Positions 42,391 to 50,056 of a DNA stretch of 64,000 bases are shown one piece after another. Made by a program: the position numbers and the translations under genes. The notes beneath the pieces are model-generated. The model made no database searches. It saw only the letters and a program-made list of their open reading frames with translations, and was not told the DNA's origin. The DNA is from Flavobacteriaceae bacterium UBA3339 (GTDB taxonomy: Bacteria > Bacteroidota > Bacteroidia > Flavobacteriales > Flavobacteriaceae). Every line of letters begins with the position of its first letter. Position 1 is the stretch's first letter. The stretch spans positions 1-64,000 of the forward strand of contig DERN01000008.1 in NCBI GenBank assembly GCA_002360925.1, in the 5' to 3' direction.

Positions 42391-43384
42391 GTTTGTTTAT
42401 TTCCTCAAACCTCTTCCTTTTCTTAACAAAATATTCAAAAACAATATTGTTGGTAAAATAGTAATCTTCTTTTTTTATTGATGATTGTTTTTTCTTTAAC
42501 TGTTTTAAATGTGTATAATAAGCAAAATGTGCTTTTACGATTGCAAATGTATGTAAAGGTTGTAAGTTGAGAAACATTTTGATCCCTGCTAAACCATCTA
42601 AACATAAACGTTTAAATATGATTGAAAAACATTTGTTTTCAGGAAGGTTTTTGTATAACATATAAAGCGAATTCCTAAAATTTAGAAACGTTTTCTTTGG
42701 ATTCGATTTATTTAAGGTCGCCCCGCCAACATGAAAAATGGTCGATTCAGCACAATAATAAGTTTTGATATTTTGATTAAAAGCACGCCAACAAAAGTCG
42801 ATTTCTTCTTGGTGAGCAAAGAAATCTTCATCAAATCCATTTAATTGTTTAAAAAGAGTATTTCGAACAAAAAAACAAGCTCCTGAAGCCCAAAAAATTT
42901 CTTGAGATTGATATTGGTTTTCATCTTTTTCGATCGTATCAAAAATTCGACCTCTACAAAATGGAAATCCATATTTATCTATAAAACCTCCGGCAGCTCC
43001 GGCATATTCAAAATATTCTTTGTTTTTATAATCTAATATTTTAGGCTGAATAATTCCAATACTCTTATTAGAATCAAAAATAGAAAGAATAGGTTTTAAC
43101 CAATTTTCTGTAACTTCAACATCGGTGTTTAACAAACAGACAAACTCTTCATTAATTTGTTTTAAAGCTTCGTTATAACCTTTTGCGTATCCAAAATTAT
43201 CGGATAATTGAATCCATTTTACATTTGTAAAATTCTGTTCAACAAACGATTTCGATTTGTCGGTTGAAGCATTATCTGCAATATAAATAGAAGCCTCGGT
43301 TGAAAATTCAACAACCGAGGGTAAAAATTTCTGTAAAAGTTCTAAACCGTTCCAGTTTAATAAAACTATTGCAATGCGTTGCAT
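42383..43384 (-). CDS. family 2 glycosyltransferase
   Basis: The 333-residue GT-A enzyme begins AIVLLNWNGLELLQKFL and has YIADNASTDKS, NFGYAKGYNEAL, the LLNTDVEVTENWL metal-binding DxD-like motif near 95, and EEIDFCWRAFNQNIKTYYCAESTIFHVGGATL. This is the WbbL/rhamnosyltransferase-like branch. The acceptor is unknown. The C-terminus has a hydrophobic amphipathic region that might bind the membrane. It overlaps the stop of the upstream lipoprotein gene by one base. Confidence 0.9.
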   Translation of the reverse strand: MQRIAIVLLNWNGLELLQKFLPSVVEFSTEASIYIADNASTDKSKSFVEQNFTNVKWIQLSDNFGYAKGYNEALKQINEEFVCLLNTDVEVTENWLKPILSIFDSNKSIGIIQPKILDYKNKEYFEYAGAAGGFIDKYGFPFCRGRIFDTIEKDENQYQSQEIFWASGACFFVRNTLFKQLNGFDEDFFAHQEEIDFCWRAFNQNIKTYYCAESTIFHVGGATLNKSNPKKTFLNFRNSLYMLYKNLPENKCFSIIFKRLCLDGLAGIKMFLNLQPLHTFAIVKAHFAYYTHLKQLKKKQSSIKKEDYYFTNNIVFEYFVKKRKRFEEINKPI

Positions 43385-44292
43385 TATTTAATTTTATCAG
43401 TAATTGTTTTTTTAGTAAAATCTCTTAAATCAACATAAAACTCTTCTGCTGTGAAGTTTTTATCGTTTTCGTAAAAATGCTTTAAAAAAGCTTTTGTGAT
43501 TTCGGCTGAAATTAACTTAGGATTTTTCTTAACAAAATAAATGTATTCCTGCTCGTTTTCAACATACAATTTCTTAGTTGTTACTTCGAAAGTTGGCTGT
43601 GTTGACGTTCCAAATAAATAAGTTGTTAAATTATCGGTAAACGATTTTTTAGCGTAATCAATAAATTTAAAATCCTTATAAGTTGTAATGAATTTTTCCC
43701 ATTTAATTATTAAATCGCGTTGCTCTTCTAACGAAACTTTCTTGTTATTAATCTGGCTATCATAAACCAATTTATGCTCGTCATAGCGCAATTTCATGTA
43801 TTCTTGATATTCGCGCGAAACTTTATTCTGAAATAATTTGTAGTAATAACCTGGTTTTATTCTAAAATCGTAATGATTTGAATCAATTTTTCTAAAATAA
43901 AGATTTACTTTATTATATGTGTTTTCTTTTCGAAGGATAGAATCAGGTTTGTTCTCTTTGAATTCGTGATACGATTTTAAAGTATTTACTTCGGCTGTAT
44001 TGATCGAATCTACGATAGTTCCTAATCTTTTATAATAATCTAAATATAATGCTTCGGCTTCTTTTTTATTCGCTTTCTTAAGCTTTTGTTTTAATGTATT
44101 TTGTTCGCTTTCTAAATGTTCAACCAATTCTTGAGCATTTTTATTTGAAAGAACATAATCAGGATCATTAGAGTAAATTACTTCGGTAATCGTGTCTTTT
44201 TCTGAATCAATATTTAGTGAACCTTTTTCTTTTTGGCACGAAATAAAAACGGAAGAAAAAATTAAACTAATGTATACTAAATTCTTACTCAT
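43384..44292 (-). CDS. lipoprotein of unknown function
   Basis: The 302-residue protein has a lipoprotein signal (MSKNLVYISLIFSSVFISC, lipobox FISC), then a long helical, charged region (about 60-130) and YYKLFQNKVSREYQEYMKLRYDEHKLVYD. The C-terminus FYVDLRDFTKKTITDKIK is Lys-rich. I recognise no domain. It is transcribed with the glycosyltransferase (one-base overlap) and lies nine bases from the HSDR_N gene, so the three form one transcription unit. Confidence 0.75.
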   Translation of the reverse strand: MSKNLVYISLIFSSVFISCQKEKGSLNIDSEKDTITEVIYSNDPDYVLSNKNAQELVEHLESEQNTLKQKLKKANKKEAEALYLDYYKRLGTIVDSINTAEVNTLKSYHEFKENKPDSILRKENTYNKVNLYFRKIDSNHYDFRIKPGYYYKLFQNKVSREYQEYMKLRYDEHKLVYDSQINNKKVSLEEQRDLIIKWEKFITTYKDFKFIDYAKKSFTDNLTTYLFGTSTQPTFEVTTKKLYVENEQEYIYFVKKNPKLISAEITKAFLKHFYENDKNFTAEEFYVDLRDFTKKTITDKIK

Positions 44293-44301
44293 GTCTTTTT
44301 A

Positions 44302-44736
44302 TTAGGGTAAATCAGCTAAAAACTGATAATTTTTATTTATATAATCTAACTTGCAATAATAATGATTTAATCCGTTGGTAACCATTAAAAATTGCGCATT
44401 TAAGCTACTATTGTAACGCGCGATTTGATCAAAAACGGTTTGAGTTATCGCAACATTCGGTTCTTTACATTCAACTAACAGAAAAATTTCTCCTTTTGGC
44501 GAAAAAACCACAACATCGTATCTTTTATTCATATCGTTGATTTTCACAACTTTCTCAACATTAATATACGATTTCGGGTAACCTTTAACATTAATCAAAA
44601 AATGAACCACATGTTGGCGAACCCATTCTTCGGGCGTTAAAATCACGTACTTTTTCCTTATCTCATCAAAAATGAACAGTTTATTTTCACTATTTTTGAA
44701 TCTGAATTGAAACTTGGGAAAATTTAACTCACGCAT
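44302..44736 (-). CDS. stand-alone HSDR_N domain protein (PD-(D/E)xK nuclease-like)
   Basis: The 144-residue protein matches the N-terminal nuclease domain of type I restriction R subunits (HSDR_N): EEWVRQHVVHFLINVKGYP, RYDVVVFSPKGEIFLLVECKEPNVAI, ARYNSSLNAQFLMVTNGLNHYYCKL. The D...ECK catalytic pattern is present. There is no helicase domain and no hsdM/hsdS gene near, so it is not a working restriction system. In Bacteroidota such stand-alone proteins often sit next to holA, as here (divergent across 53 bases). Function not known. Confidence 0.87.
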   Translation of the reverse strand: MRELNFPKFQFRFKNSENKLFIFDEIRKKYVILTPEEWVRQHVVHFLINVKGYPKSYINVEKVVKINDMNKRYDVVVFSPKGEIFLLVECKEPNVAITQTVFDQIARYNSSLNAQFLMVTNGLNHYYCKLDYINKNYQFLADLP

Positions 44737-44789
44737 TTCACAAAGTTATTTATTCTGTTTTAAATATCTCTATAAAACTACGAAAGTTT

Positions 44790-45812
44790 ATGAACGAGCT
44801 CAAAAAAATGTTGACTTTTTTAAAGAAAGGCGATTACAAACCTGTTTATTTTTTAATGGGCGATGAACCTTTTTATATCGATCACATTACAAATTTTATA
44901 TCGAATCATGTGATTTCGGAAGACGAAAAAGATTTTAATCAGATTGTTTTGTACGGAAAAGATGTAAATGTAAATGAAATTATGTCGCAAGCTCGACAAT
45001 ATCCGTTTATGGGCGAACGAATGTTGGTTATTGTGAAAGAAGCCCAAGATTTAAGTCGAAGCATTGAACAATTTTCCGAATATTTTAAATCGGTTCAACC
45101 AACAACAATTTTAGTTTTTTGTTACAAATACAAAAGTTTAGATAAACGAAAAGCACTTTATAAAACATTAGAAAAGTCGGAATTTGCCGAAATTTTCGAA
45201 AGCAATAAATTGAAAGATTATCAGATCGAAACTTGGGTAAAATCGTATATAAACGAACAAAACTTAGAAGCCGAACCTAAAGCAATTTCGATGATTGTTG
45301 AATTTTTAGGAAATGATTTAAGTAAGATTGTAAACGAATTAGAAAAGATTAAAATTGTTTTAAAAGAAAATAAAGTGATTACAGCCGATTTAATTGAAGA
45401 AAATATTGGCATTAGTAAGGAATACAATAATTTTGAATTAATAAATGCGATTGCTTACCGAAACGAACCAAAAGCTTTTAATATTGCGAAGTATTTTGCT
45501 TTAAATACAAAGAACAATCCGTTTGTGGTTACCATTGCTTTGTTATATAATTTCTTTTCGAAACTTTTACAATATCATGGTGTTGTTTACAAAAATGCCG
45601 GAGCAAATCCTGTAGATATTTCTAAAAGTATTGGCGTAAATCAGTACGGTTTAAAAGATTATCAGGCAGCAAGTAAATTGTATCCAATGCGAAAAGTAAG
45701 TGAAAACATTGCTGCAATTCGCGAAGCCGATTTAAAAAGTAAAGGTGTGAATGCAAACGCCATGTCGCACGACGATTTATTAAAAGAGCTTTTAATTAAA
45801 TTATTTAGATAA
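44790..45812 (+). CDS. holA: DNA polymerase III delta subunit
   Basis: The 340-residue clamp-loader subunit has the HolA pattern: KPVYFLMGDEPFYIDHITNFI near the N-terminus, ARQYPFMGERMLVIVKEAQDL near 70, TTILVFCYKYKSLDKRK, and C-terminal collar helices (NPFVVTIALLYNFFSKLLQ, NQYGLKDYQAASKLYP, AIREADLKSKGVNANAMSHDDLLKELL). It opens the beta clamp with DnaX and delta prime. The AAA+ domain lacks a working Walker A, as normal for delta. Confidence 0.94.
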   Translation: MNELKKMLTFLKKGDYKPVYFLMGDEPFYIDHITNFISNHVISEDEKDFNQIVLYGKDVNVNEIMSQARQYPFMGERMLVIVKEAQDLSRSIEQFSEYFKSVQPTTILVFCYKYKSLDKRKALYKTLEKSEFAEIFESNKLKDYQIETWVKSYINEQNLEAEPKAISMIVEFLGNDLSKIVNELEKIKIVLKENKVITADLIEENIGISKEYNNFELINAIAYRNEPKAFNIAKYFALNTKNNPFVVTIALLYNFFSKLLQYHGVVYKNAGANPVDISKSIGVNQYGLKDYQAASKLYPMRKVSENIAAIREADLKSKGVNANAMSHDDLLKELLIKLFR

Positions 45813-45836
45813 AACCAGAAAGTTAAAAATATAAAA

Positions 45837-46019
45837 ATGGGATTAAACAAAAATAAAATATTAGGTTACGCAACCGTCATCATGATTATTATGGGCTTGC
45901 TTTTAATAGGAATGGGGATTTTCAAATATAGCGAAATTTCAGGTTGGGGTTTTGTTACCGTAGGAATTGGTTTCTTGGCAAACGCTTGGGTATTTAACGC
46001 TTTAAAAGGAAGAGTATAA
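45837..46019 (+). CDS. CAL67264-type small membrane protein
   Basis: The 60-residue protein has two membrane helices (VIMIIMGLLLIGMGIF and GFVTVGIGFLANAWVF) with a short loop between and a basic end (KGRV). This matches a short conserved flavobacterial membrane protein family. It starts 24 bases after holA and is followed by a terminator. Function unknown. Confidence 0.8.
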   Translation: MGLNKNKILGYATVIMIIMGLLLIGMGIFKYSEISGWGFVTVGIGFLANAWVFNALKGRV

Positions 46020-46024
46020 AACAT

Positions 46025-46055
46025 AAAAAGTCGATTCATTGAATCGACTTTTGTT
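46025..46055. terminator. bidirectional terminator
   Basis: AAAAGTCGATTCA / TGAATCGACTTTT, almost loopless, with a T tract, between the convergent small membrane gene and the carboxypeptidase-like gene. Confidence 0.88.
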
Positions 46056-46772
46056 TTAGTTTGTTAGTTTAAAGTTGCTGTAACATTCATTTACGGCAGT
46101 AAAAATTTGATAATCACTTGCTGTGTAAATAAATCGTTCAGAATGATTACAGCGCTGTAAAACCTTTACAATATCTTCTTTACTGATGTTTAAAAGGGCA
46201 GAAGCTAAATCACGATCGTATTTTGTTTTCATCAACTCAATCAATTCGACTTCCTTTTTAATCGAACTAATTTTCTTTACATCTTTGTTGTTACGTTTAA
46301 TCGCGTTGTAAATTCCGTTTATCGGATTCAATCCAGAGTTATATGCTTCGGAAAAACCTGTAGGTCCAAAATCGCGATAATAAGGATAATCAGCCAAAGC
46401 AATCAATTTCGTATCAACAGATAAAATTCCGGTTAATTTCAACGTATTAATCACAACTTCGTCTAAAACCGTTGAAAGATCTTTTAAATAAACGCGCTGA
46501 TTTCCTTCTTTGTACCAATCTTTTGTAACTTTAATTTTTAAAGCTCTAAAACCTTCGGCTGAAACATGTAGTGTGTCGTTAACTTGTGCCAAAATAGAAA
46601 AAGATCCATCTTTTCCAGATTTCGCCATTTTCAAATTCGAAAGATTAATAATGCTGGCTCCACTTTCCGGAGAATAAGACAATTCGCTAATAACAGTTCC
46701 GGAAATTGTTTTTTCCTGAGCAAAAGCTAAAATCGAATTAAGTAGAAAAAATAAAACTGCAAAATATCTCAT
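46056..46772 (-). CDS. secreted protein with carboxypeptidase-D regulatory-like domain
   Basis: The 238-residue protein has a signal peptide (MRYFAVLFFLLNSILAFAQ), then a beta-sandwich of the carboxypeptidase regulatory-like type (TISGTVISELSYSPESGASIINL, KSGKDGSFSILAQVNDTLHVSAEGF). The remaining 140 residues are not recognised (YNSGLNPINGIYNAIKRNNKDVKK, ILQRCNHSERFIYTASDYQIFTAVNECY) and contain two Cys. It is not a TonB receptor since no barrel follows. It is probably periplasmic or cell-surface; function unknown. Confidence 0.8.
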   Translation of the reverse strand: MRYFAVLFFLLNSILAFAQEKTISGTVISELSYSPESGASIINLSNLKMAKSGKDGSFSILAQVNDTLHVSAEGFRALKIKVTKDWYKEGNQRVYLKDLSTVLDEVVINTLKLTGILSVDTKLIALADYPYYRDFGPTGFSEAYNSGLNPINGIYNAIKRNNKDVKKISSIKKEVELIELMKTKYDRDLASALLNISKEDIVKVLQRCNHSERFIYTASDYQIFTAVNECYSNFKLTN

Positions 46773-46848
46773 ATGTTTTTAGTATGAACCAAAAGTACTA
46801 GATATTTTGCAGTTAGTTGTTTATATTTTATAAATATTAACAAGAATG

Positions 46849-48663
46849 TTATTTAGAACGACGCGGTCTGTCTCCACGAACCGATTTACGTTCGTTTCTT
46901 AAAGGTCTGTCGTCTTCACGTCTACGACCAAATTTACGTTCTACGCCACCTCTGTCTGATCTATCAGAACGATCTGAAGAACGTTCATTTCCTCTGCTAC
47001 GATCACGATCACCTCTTCTGTTATTGTGATCTCTGCGAGAAGAAGATCTTCCGCCGCCGCCACTTGTAGAAATTTCTACATTTACACGACGACCTTCGTG
47101 GTTAATGTTGTTTAAAATTTCGATAACGCGATCACTGTGTTCAGCATCGGTATTAAAGAAAGAGAATCCTTCTTTTACATCAACTTTAAATAAATCGTCA
47201 CGACCTAAATCTAAAGTTTCACGTAAGAAATCTTTTAAACTCATCCAATCAAAATTATCTCTTGCACCTAAGTTTAAGAAATAACGAACCGATCCATCAG
47301 AATTTACTGTAGATTCGCCTCTTTCACGTTGAGATGATTTTGGAGATTCGATCGTATTGTTCTTTTTGTAGTATTGAATAAAACGATTGAATTCTACAGC
47401 GAACATTTTGCGGATTAATTCTTCTTTTGTTAAATCGCCTAAAAGCTCTTCGATTTTTGGTAAATATTGATCGATTTCATCTGCAACTTCTACATTCTTC
47501 ACTTTATTAGCTAAGTGAATCAACTGAACTTCGCAAATTTCCATTCCACTTGGAATCTTTTTCTCGATGAATTTCGTTTTTAAATTACGCTCGATTTGTT
47601 GAATCTTACGGAATTCGCTTTTTGTAATAATAACGATCGAAGTTCCTGTTTTTCCTGCACGACCTGTACGACCTGAACGGTGATTGTACGTTTCGATTTC
47701 GTCCGGTAATTGGTAATTAATTACGTGCGTAATATCGTCAACATCAATTCCACGAGCCGCAACATCGGTTGCAACCAACATTTGAATTTGACGTCCGCGG
47801 AACGCTTTCATTACACCATCACGTTGTGCTTGCGATAAATCTCCGTGTAAAGCTGCTGCGTTGTAACCATCTTCGATCAATTTTTCGGCAACTGCTTGCG
47901 TATCGCGTTTTGTTCTACAGAAAATAACTGAGAAAATTTCAGGATTCATATCCGCAATACGTTTTAAAGCTGGATAACGATCACGTCCGCCTACTAAATA
48001 ATATTCGTGCGAAACGTTGGTTGAACCTTGATTTTTATGTCCTACTGTAATTTCTTGCGGAGTTGTCATGAATTCTCTTGCAATTCTAGCAACTTCGTTT
48101 GGCATAGTTGCAGAAAACAACCATGTTTGTTTTTCGTCTGGTGTGTCAGATAAAATAGAAGTAATGTCTTCATAGAATCCCATGTTTAACATTTCGTCTG
48201 CTTCGTCTAAAACACAAATTTGAATGTTTTTAATGTTTACAAGATTACGATTAATCATATCTTGCATACGTCCTGGAGTTGCCACAATAATTTGCGCACC
48301 TCTTTTTACTTCACGAGCTTGTTCTGTAATGCTCGCGCCACCATAAACTGCAACCGTATGTAACCCTCGTACATATTTAGAATATTGCTTTATTTCGTTG
48401 GTGATTTGTAAACACAATTCTCTGGTAGGCGATAGGATCAATGCCTGTGTGCTTCTGTTCTCTGGATCAATTTTTTGAATCAGAGGAAAACCGAAAGCTG
48501 CTGTTTTCCCAGTACCCGTTTGCGCCAATGCAACAATATCTGTATCTTGCTGCAGTAAAAGGGGAATAGCTTTTTCCTGTACCTCTGAAGGGTTTTCAAA
48601 ACCTAAGTCCTGAATTGCTTTTAATAGCAATTCATCTAATCCTAATTCTTGGAATTTATTCAT
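46849..48663 (-). CDS. deaD: DEAD-box RNA helicase with RNA-binding domain and Arg/Ser/Gly-rich tail
   Basis: The 604-residue helicase has the full set of motifs: Q motif FQELGLDELLLKAIQDLGFENPSEVQ, AQTGTGKTAAFG (Walker A), PTRELCLQI, DEAD in VLDEADEMLNMGF, SAT, and ARGIDVDDITHVINYQLP, HRSGRTGRAGKTG. A DbpA-type RNA-recognition domain follows at about 460-535 (VRYFLNLGARDNFDWMSLKDFLRE). The last 70 residues are rich in Arg, Ser, Gly and Asp. The ATG at 48663 (MNKFQELG) is used; the upstream extension overlaps a TACCTTTG promoter box (minus strand, 48683-48690). The family unwinds mRNA and aids ribosome assembly, especially in the cold. Confidence 0.95.
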   Translation of the reverse strand: MNKFQELGLDELLLKAIQDLGFENPSEVQEKAIPLLLQQDTDIVALAQTGTGKTAAFGFPLIQKIDPENRSTQALILSPTRELCLQITNEIKQYSKYVRGLHTVAVYGGASITEQAREVKRGAQIIVATPGRMQDMINRNLVNIKNIQICVLDEADEMLNMGFYEDITSILSDTPDEKQTWLFSATMPNEVARIAREFMTTPQEITVGHKNQGSTNVSHEYYLVGGRDRYPALKRIADMNPEIFSVIFCRTKRDTQAVAEKLIEDGYNAAALHGDLSQAQRDGVMKAFRGRQIQMLVATDVAARGIDVDDITHVINYQLPDEIETYNHRSGRTGRAGKTGTSIVIITKSEFRKIQQIERNLKTKFIEKKIPSGMEICEVQLIHLANKVKNVEVADEIDQYLPKIEELLGDLTKEELIRKMFAVEFNRFIQYYKKNNTIESPKSSQRERGESTVNSDGSVRYFLNLGARDNFDWMSLKDFLRETLDLGRDDLFKVDVKEGFSFFNTDAEHSDRVIEILNNINHEGRRVNVEISTSGGGGRSSSRRDHNNRRGDRDRSRGNERSSDRSDRSDRGGVERKFGRRREDDRPLRNERKSVRGDRPRRSK

Positions 48664-48682
48664 ATAATTTTTAAAATAGCTG

Positions 48683-48690
48683 CAAAGGTA
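48683..48690 (-). promoter_or_regulatory. candidate -7 box of the DEAD-box helicase gene
   Basis: On the minus strand TACCTTTG fits TAnnTTTG and lies 19 bases before the ATG at 48663. The gap up to 48972 has no gene on either strand that I can support. Confidence 0.5.
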
Positions 48691-48891
48691 CTCTTTTTTT
48701 TGCATATTTTAAATTTTAATATACGATCTACTGATTATTTTTATAATTTGATAAGAAATAACCTTTTAGATTTGGTTATTGATAATCTAAAGTTAATAAA
48801 TAGGGCTTATTTTTAGTGGATTAAGATTACGCTTTCTATCTTAGATAAAAATGCTATTAATTTTCAACAGATTTTCTTCCTATGGCTTATT

Positions 48892-48922
48892 TTTGTGTAC
48901 TTTGAGTTAAAATTTATTTTTG
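48892..48922 (+). promoter_or_regulatory. promoter of the 48973 gene
   Basis: TTTG (48892-48895), 19 bases, TATTTTTG (48915-48922): a full consensus match, 50 bases before the start codon. Confidence 0.65.
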
Positions 48923-48972
48923 AATTTCAAGGATTTACTTACTTTCGTTTAAAAACATCAATCTATATAATT

Positions 48973-49473
48973 ATGAAAAACATTTTTTTATTACTATTCA
49001 ATTTACTTACGTTGTTAAGTTTTTCCCAAAATGAAAAAAAATATAGATATCCATTTTATTTGAATATTGTGATGAACAGTGAGCAAAATTATGGAATGAA
49101 TGTTGAATCTTCACCATATTTTTTAAAAGACAATATTCTTCAATTATATCCAACTGAAAAGTTGTTTATTGAAACTGAAATTAAAAATGATACTATTTTT
49201 TCAATGAAAATAGTAAAGGAAAATCTTTATCCTGAAAAAACTATTGAAGTTGATTTTAAACAACATGCAGAAGATAGAAGTAAAGTTTCGATGTTTTTAA
49301 TTGTGAAAAATCCTTTTGATAAAAATTTAATTTATACAGCCCTTATGTACACACCTAATAGTAACGATTGGAAGTCAACAAGTATTTTACCTGTGAGGCC
49401 AAAATTGGCAGGTATTGAAGTTTGGCCTCATGCAATTATAACTTTAGTTTTGATGGATTGGAAATTAGATTGA
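48973..49473 (+). CDS. secreted protein of unknown function
   Basis: The 166-residue product has a signal peptide (MKNIFLLLFNLLTLLSFSQ) and a beta-rich mature part (YPFYLNIVMNSEQNYGMNV, EKLFIETEIKNDTIFSMKIVKENLYPEKTIEVDF, LIVKNPFDKNLIYTALMYTP, EVWPHAIITLVLMDWKLD). No known domain is recognised. I choose the ATG at 48973, since it starts directly at the signal peptide; the longer frame from 48895 begins inside the promoter. It ends two bases before the stop of rdgB. Confidence 0.75.
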   Translation: MKNIFLLLFNLLTLLSFSQNEKKYRYPFYLNIVMNSEQNYGMNVESSPYFLKDNILQLYPTEKLFIETEIKNDTIFSMKIVKENLYPEKTIEVDFKQHAEDRSKVSMFLIVKNPFDKNLIYTALMYTPNSNDWKSTSILPVRPKLAGIEVWPHAIITLVLMDWKLD

Positions 49474-49474
49474 T

Positions 49475-50053
49475 TTACTCTAATCTCGTCAAAAACTCAA
49501 TTAATTTTTCAACAGCTCTTCCGCGGTGGCTCATTTTATTTTTATCTTCTAAAGTCATTTCGGCAAAGGTTTTACCTAAATATTCCGGTTCAAAAATAGG
49601 ATCGTAACCAAAACCATTTGTCCCTTTTTGTTCGTTTCGTATTTCACCTTCAACTGTTCCTGTAAATAAATACTGTTCGTTATTAATGTTTAAAGCAATT
49701 ACGGTTTTAAATTTCGCTTTTCGATTCGATACTCCATTTAAGTTTTCTAAAACCTTTTGCATATTCGCTTCGCTATTCTTTTCTTCGCCTGCATATCGAG
49801 CCGAATAAACTCCAGGTTCGCCGTTTAAAGCTTCAATTTCTAATCCAGTATCGTCCGCAAAGCAAGGTAAATTATATTTTTCGGTTACATAATTCGCTTT
49901 AATAATGGCATTTTCTTCTAAAGTTGTTCCTGTTTCTTCAATATCTTCAAAACAACCTATTTCTTCTAATGTTACAATTTGAATTGATTCAGGAACTTGA
50001 TTTTGAATTTCCTGTACTTTATTTTTATTGTTTGATGCAAATACGATTTTCAT
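49475..50053 (-). CDS. rdgB: non-canonical purine NTP pyrophosphatase (RdgB/HAM1)
   Basis: The 192-residue enzyme hydrolyses XTP, ITP and dITP, keeping them out of DNA. Motifs: IVFASNNKNKVQEIQNQVP at the N-terminus (SxNxxK), ETGTTLEENAIIKA, CFADDTGLEIEALNGEPGVYSARYAG, GTNGFGYDPIFEPE, and MSHRGRAVEKL. Length is normal. It follows recG by three bases on the minus strand, so the two are one operon. Confidence 0.96.
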   Translation of the reverse strand: MKIVFASNNKNKVQEIQNQVPESIQIVTLEEIGCFEDIEETGTTLEENAIIKANYVTEKYNLPCFADDTGLEIEALNGEPGVYSARYAGEEKNSEANMQKVLENLNGVSNRKAKFKTVIALNINNEQYLFTGTVEGEIRNEQKGTNGFGYDPIFEPEYLGKTFAEMTLEDKNKMSHRGRAVEKLIEFLTRLE

Positions 50054-50056
50054 AAT

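Noticed and set aside
44302..44736. Type I restriction-modification system
   Set aside because: Only the HSDR_N domain is present, with no helicase, hsdM or hsdS gene in the neighbourhood.
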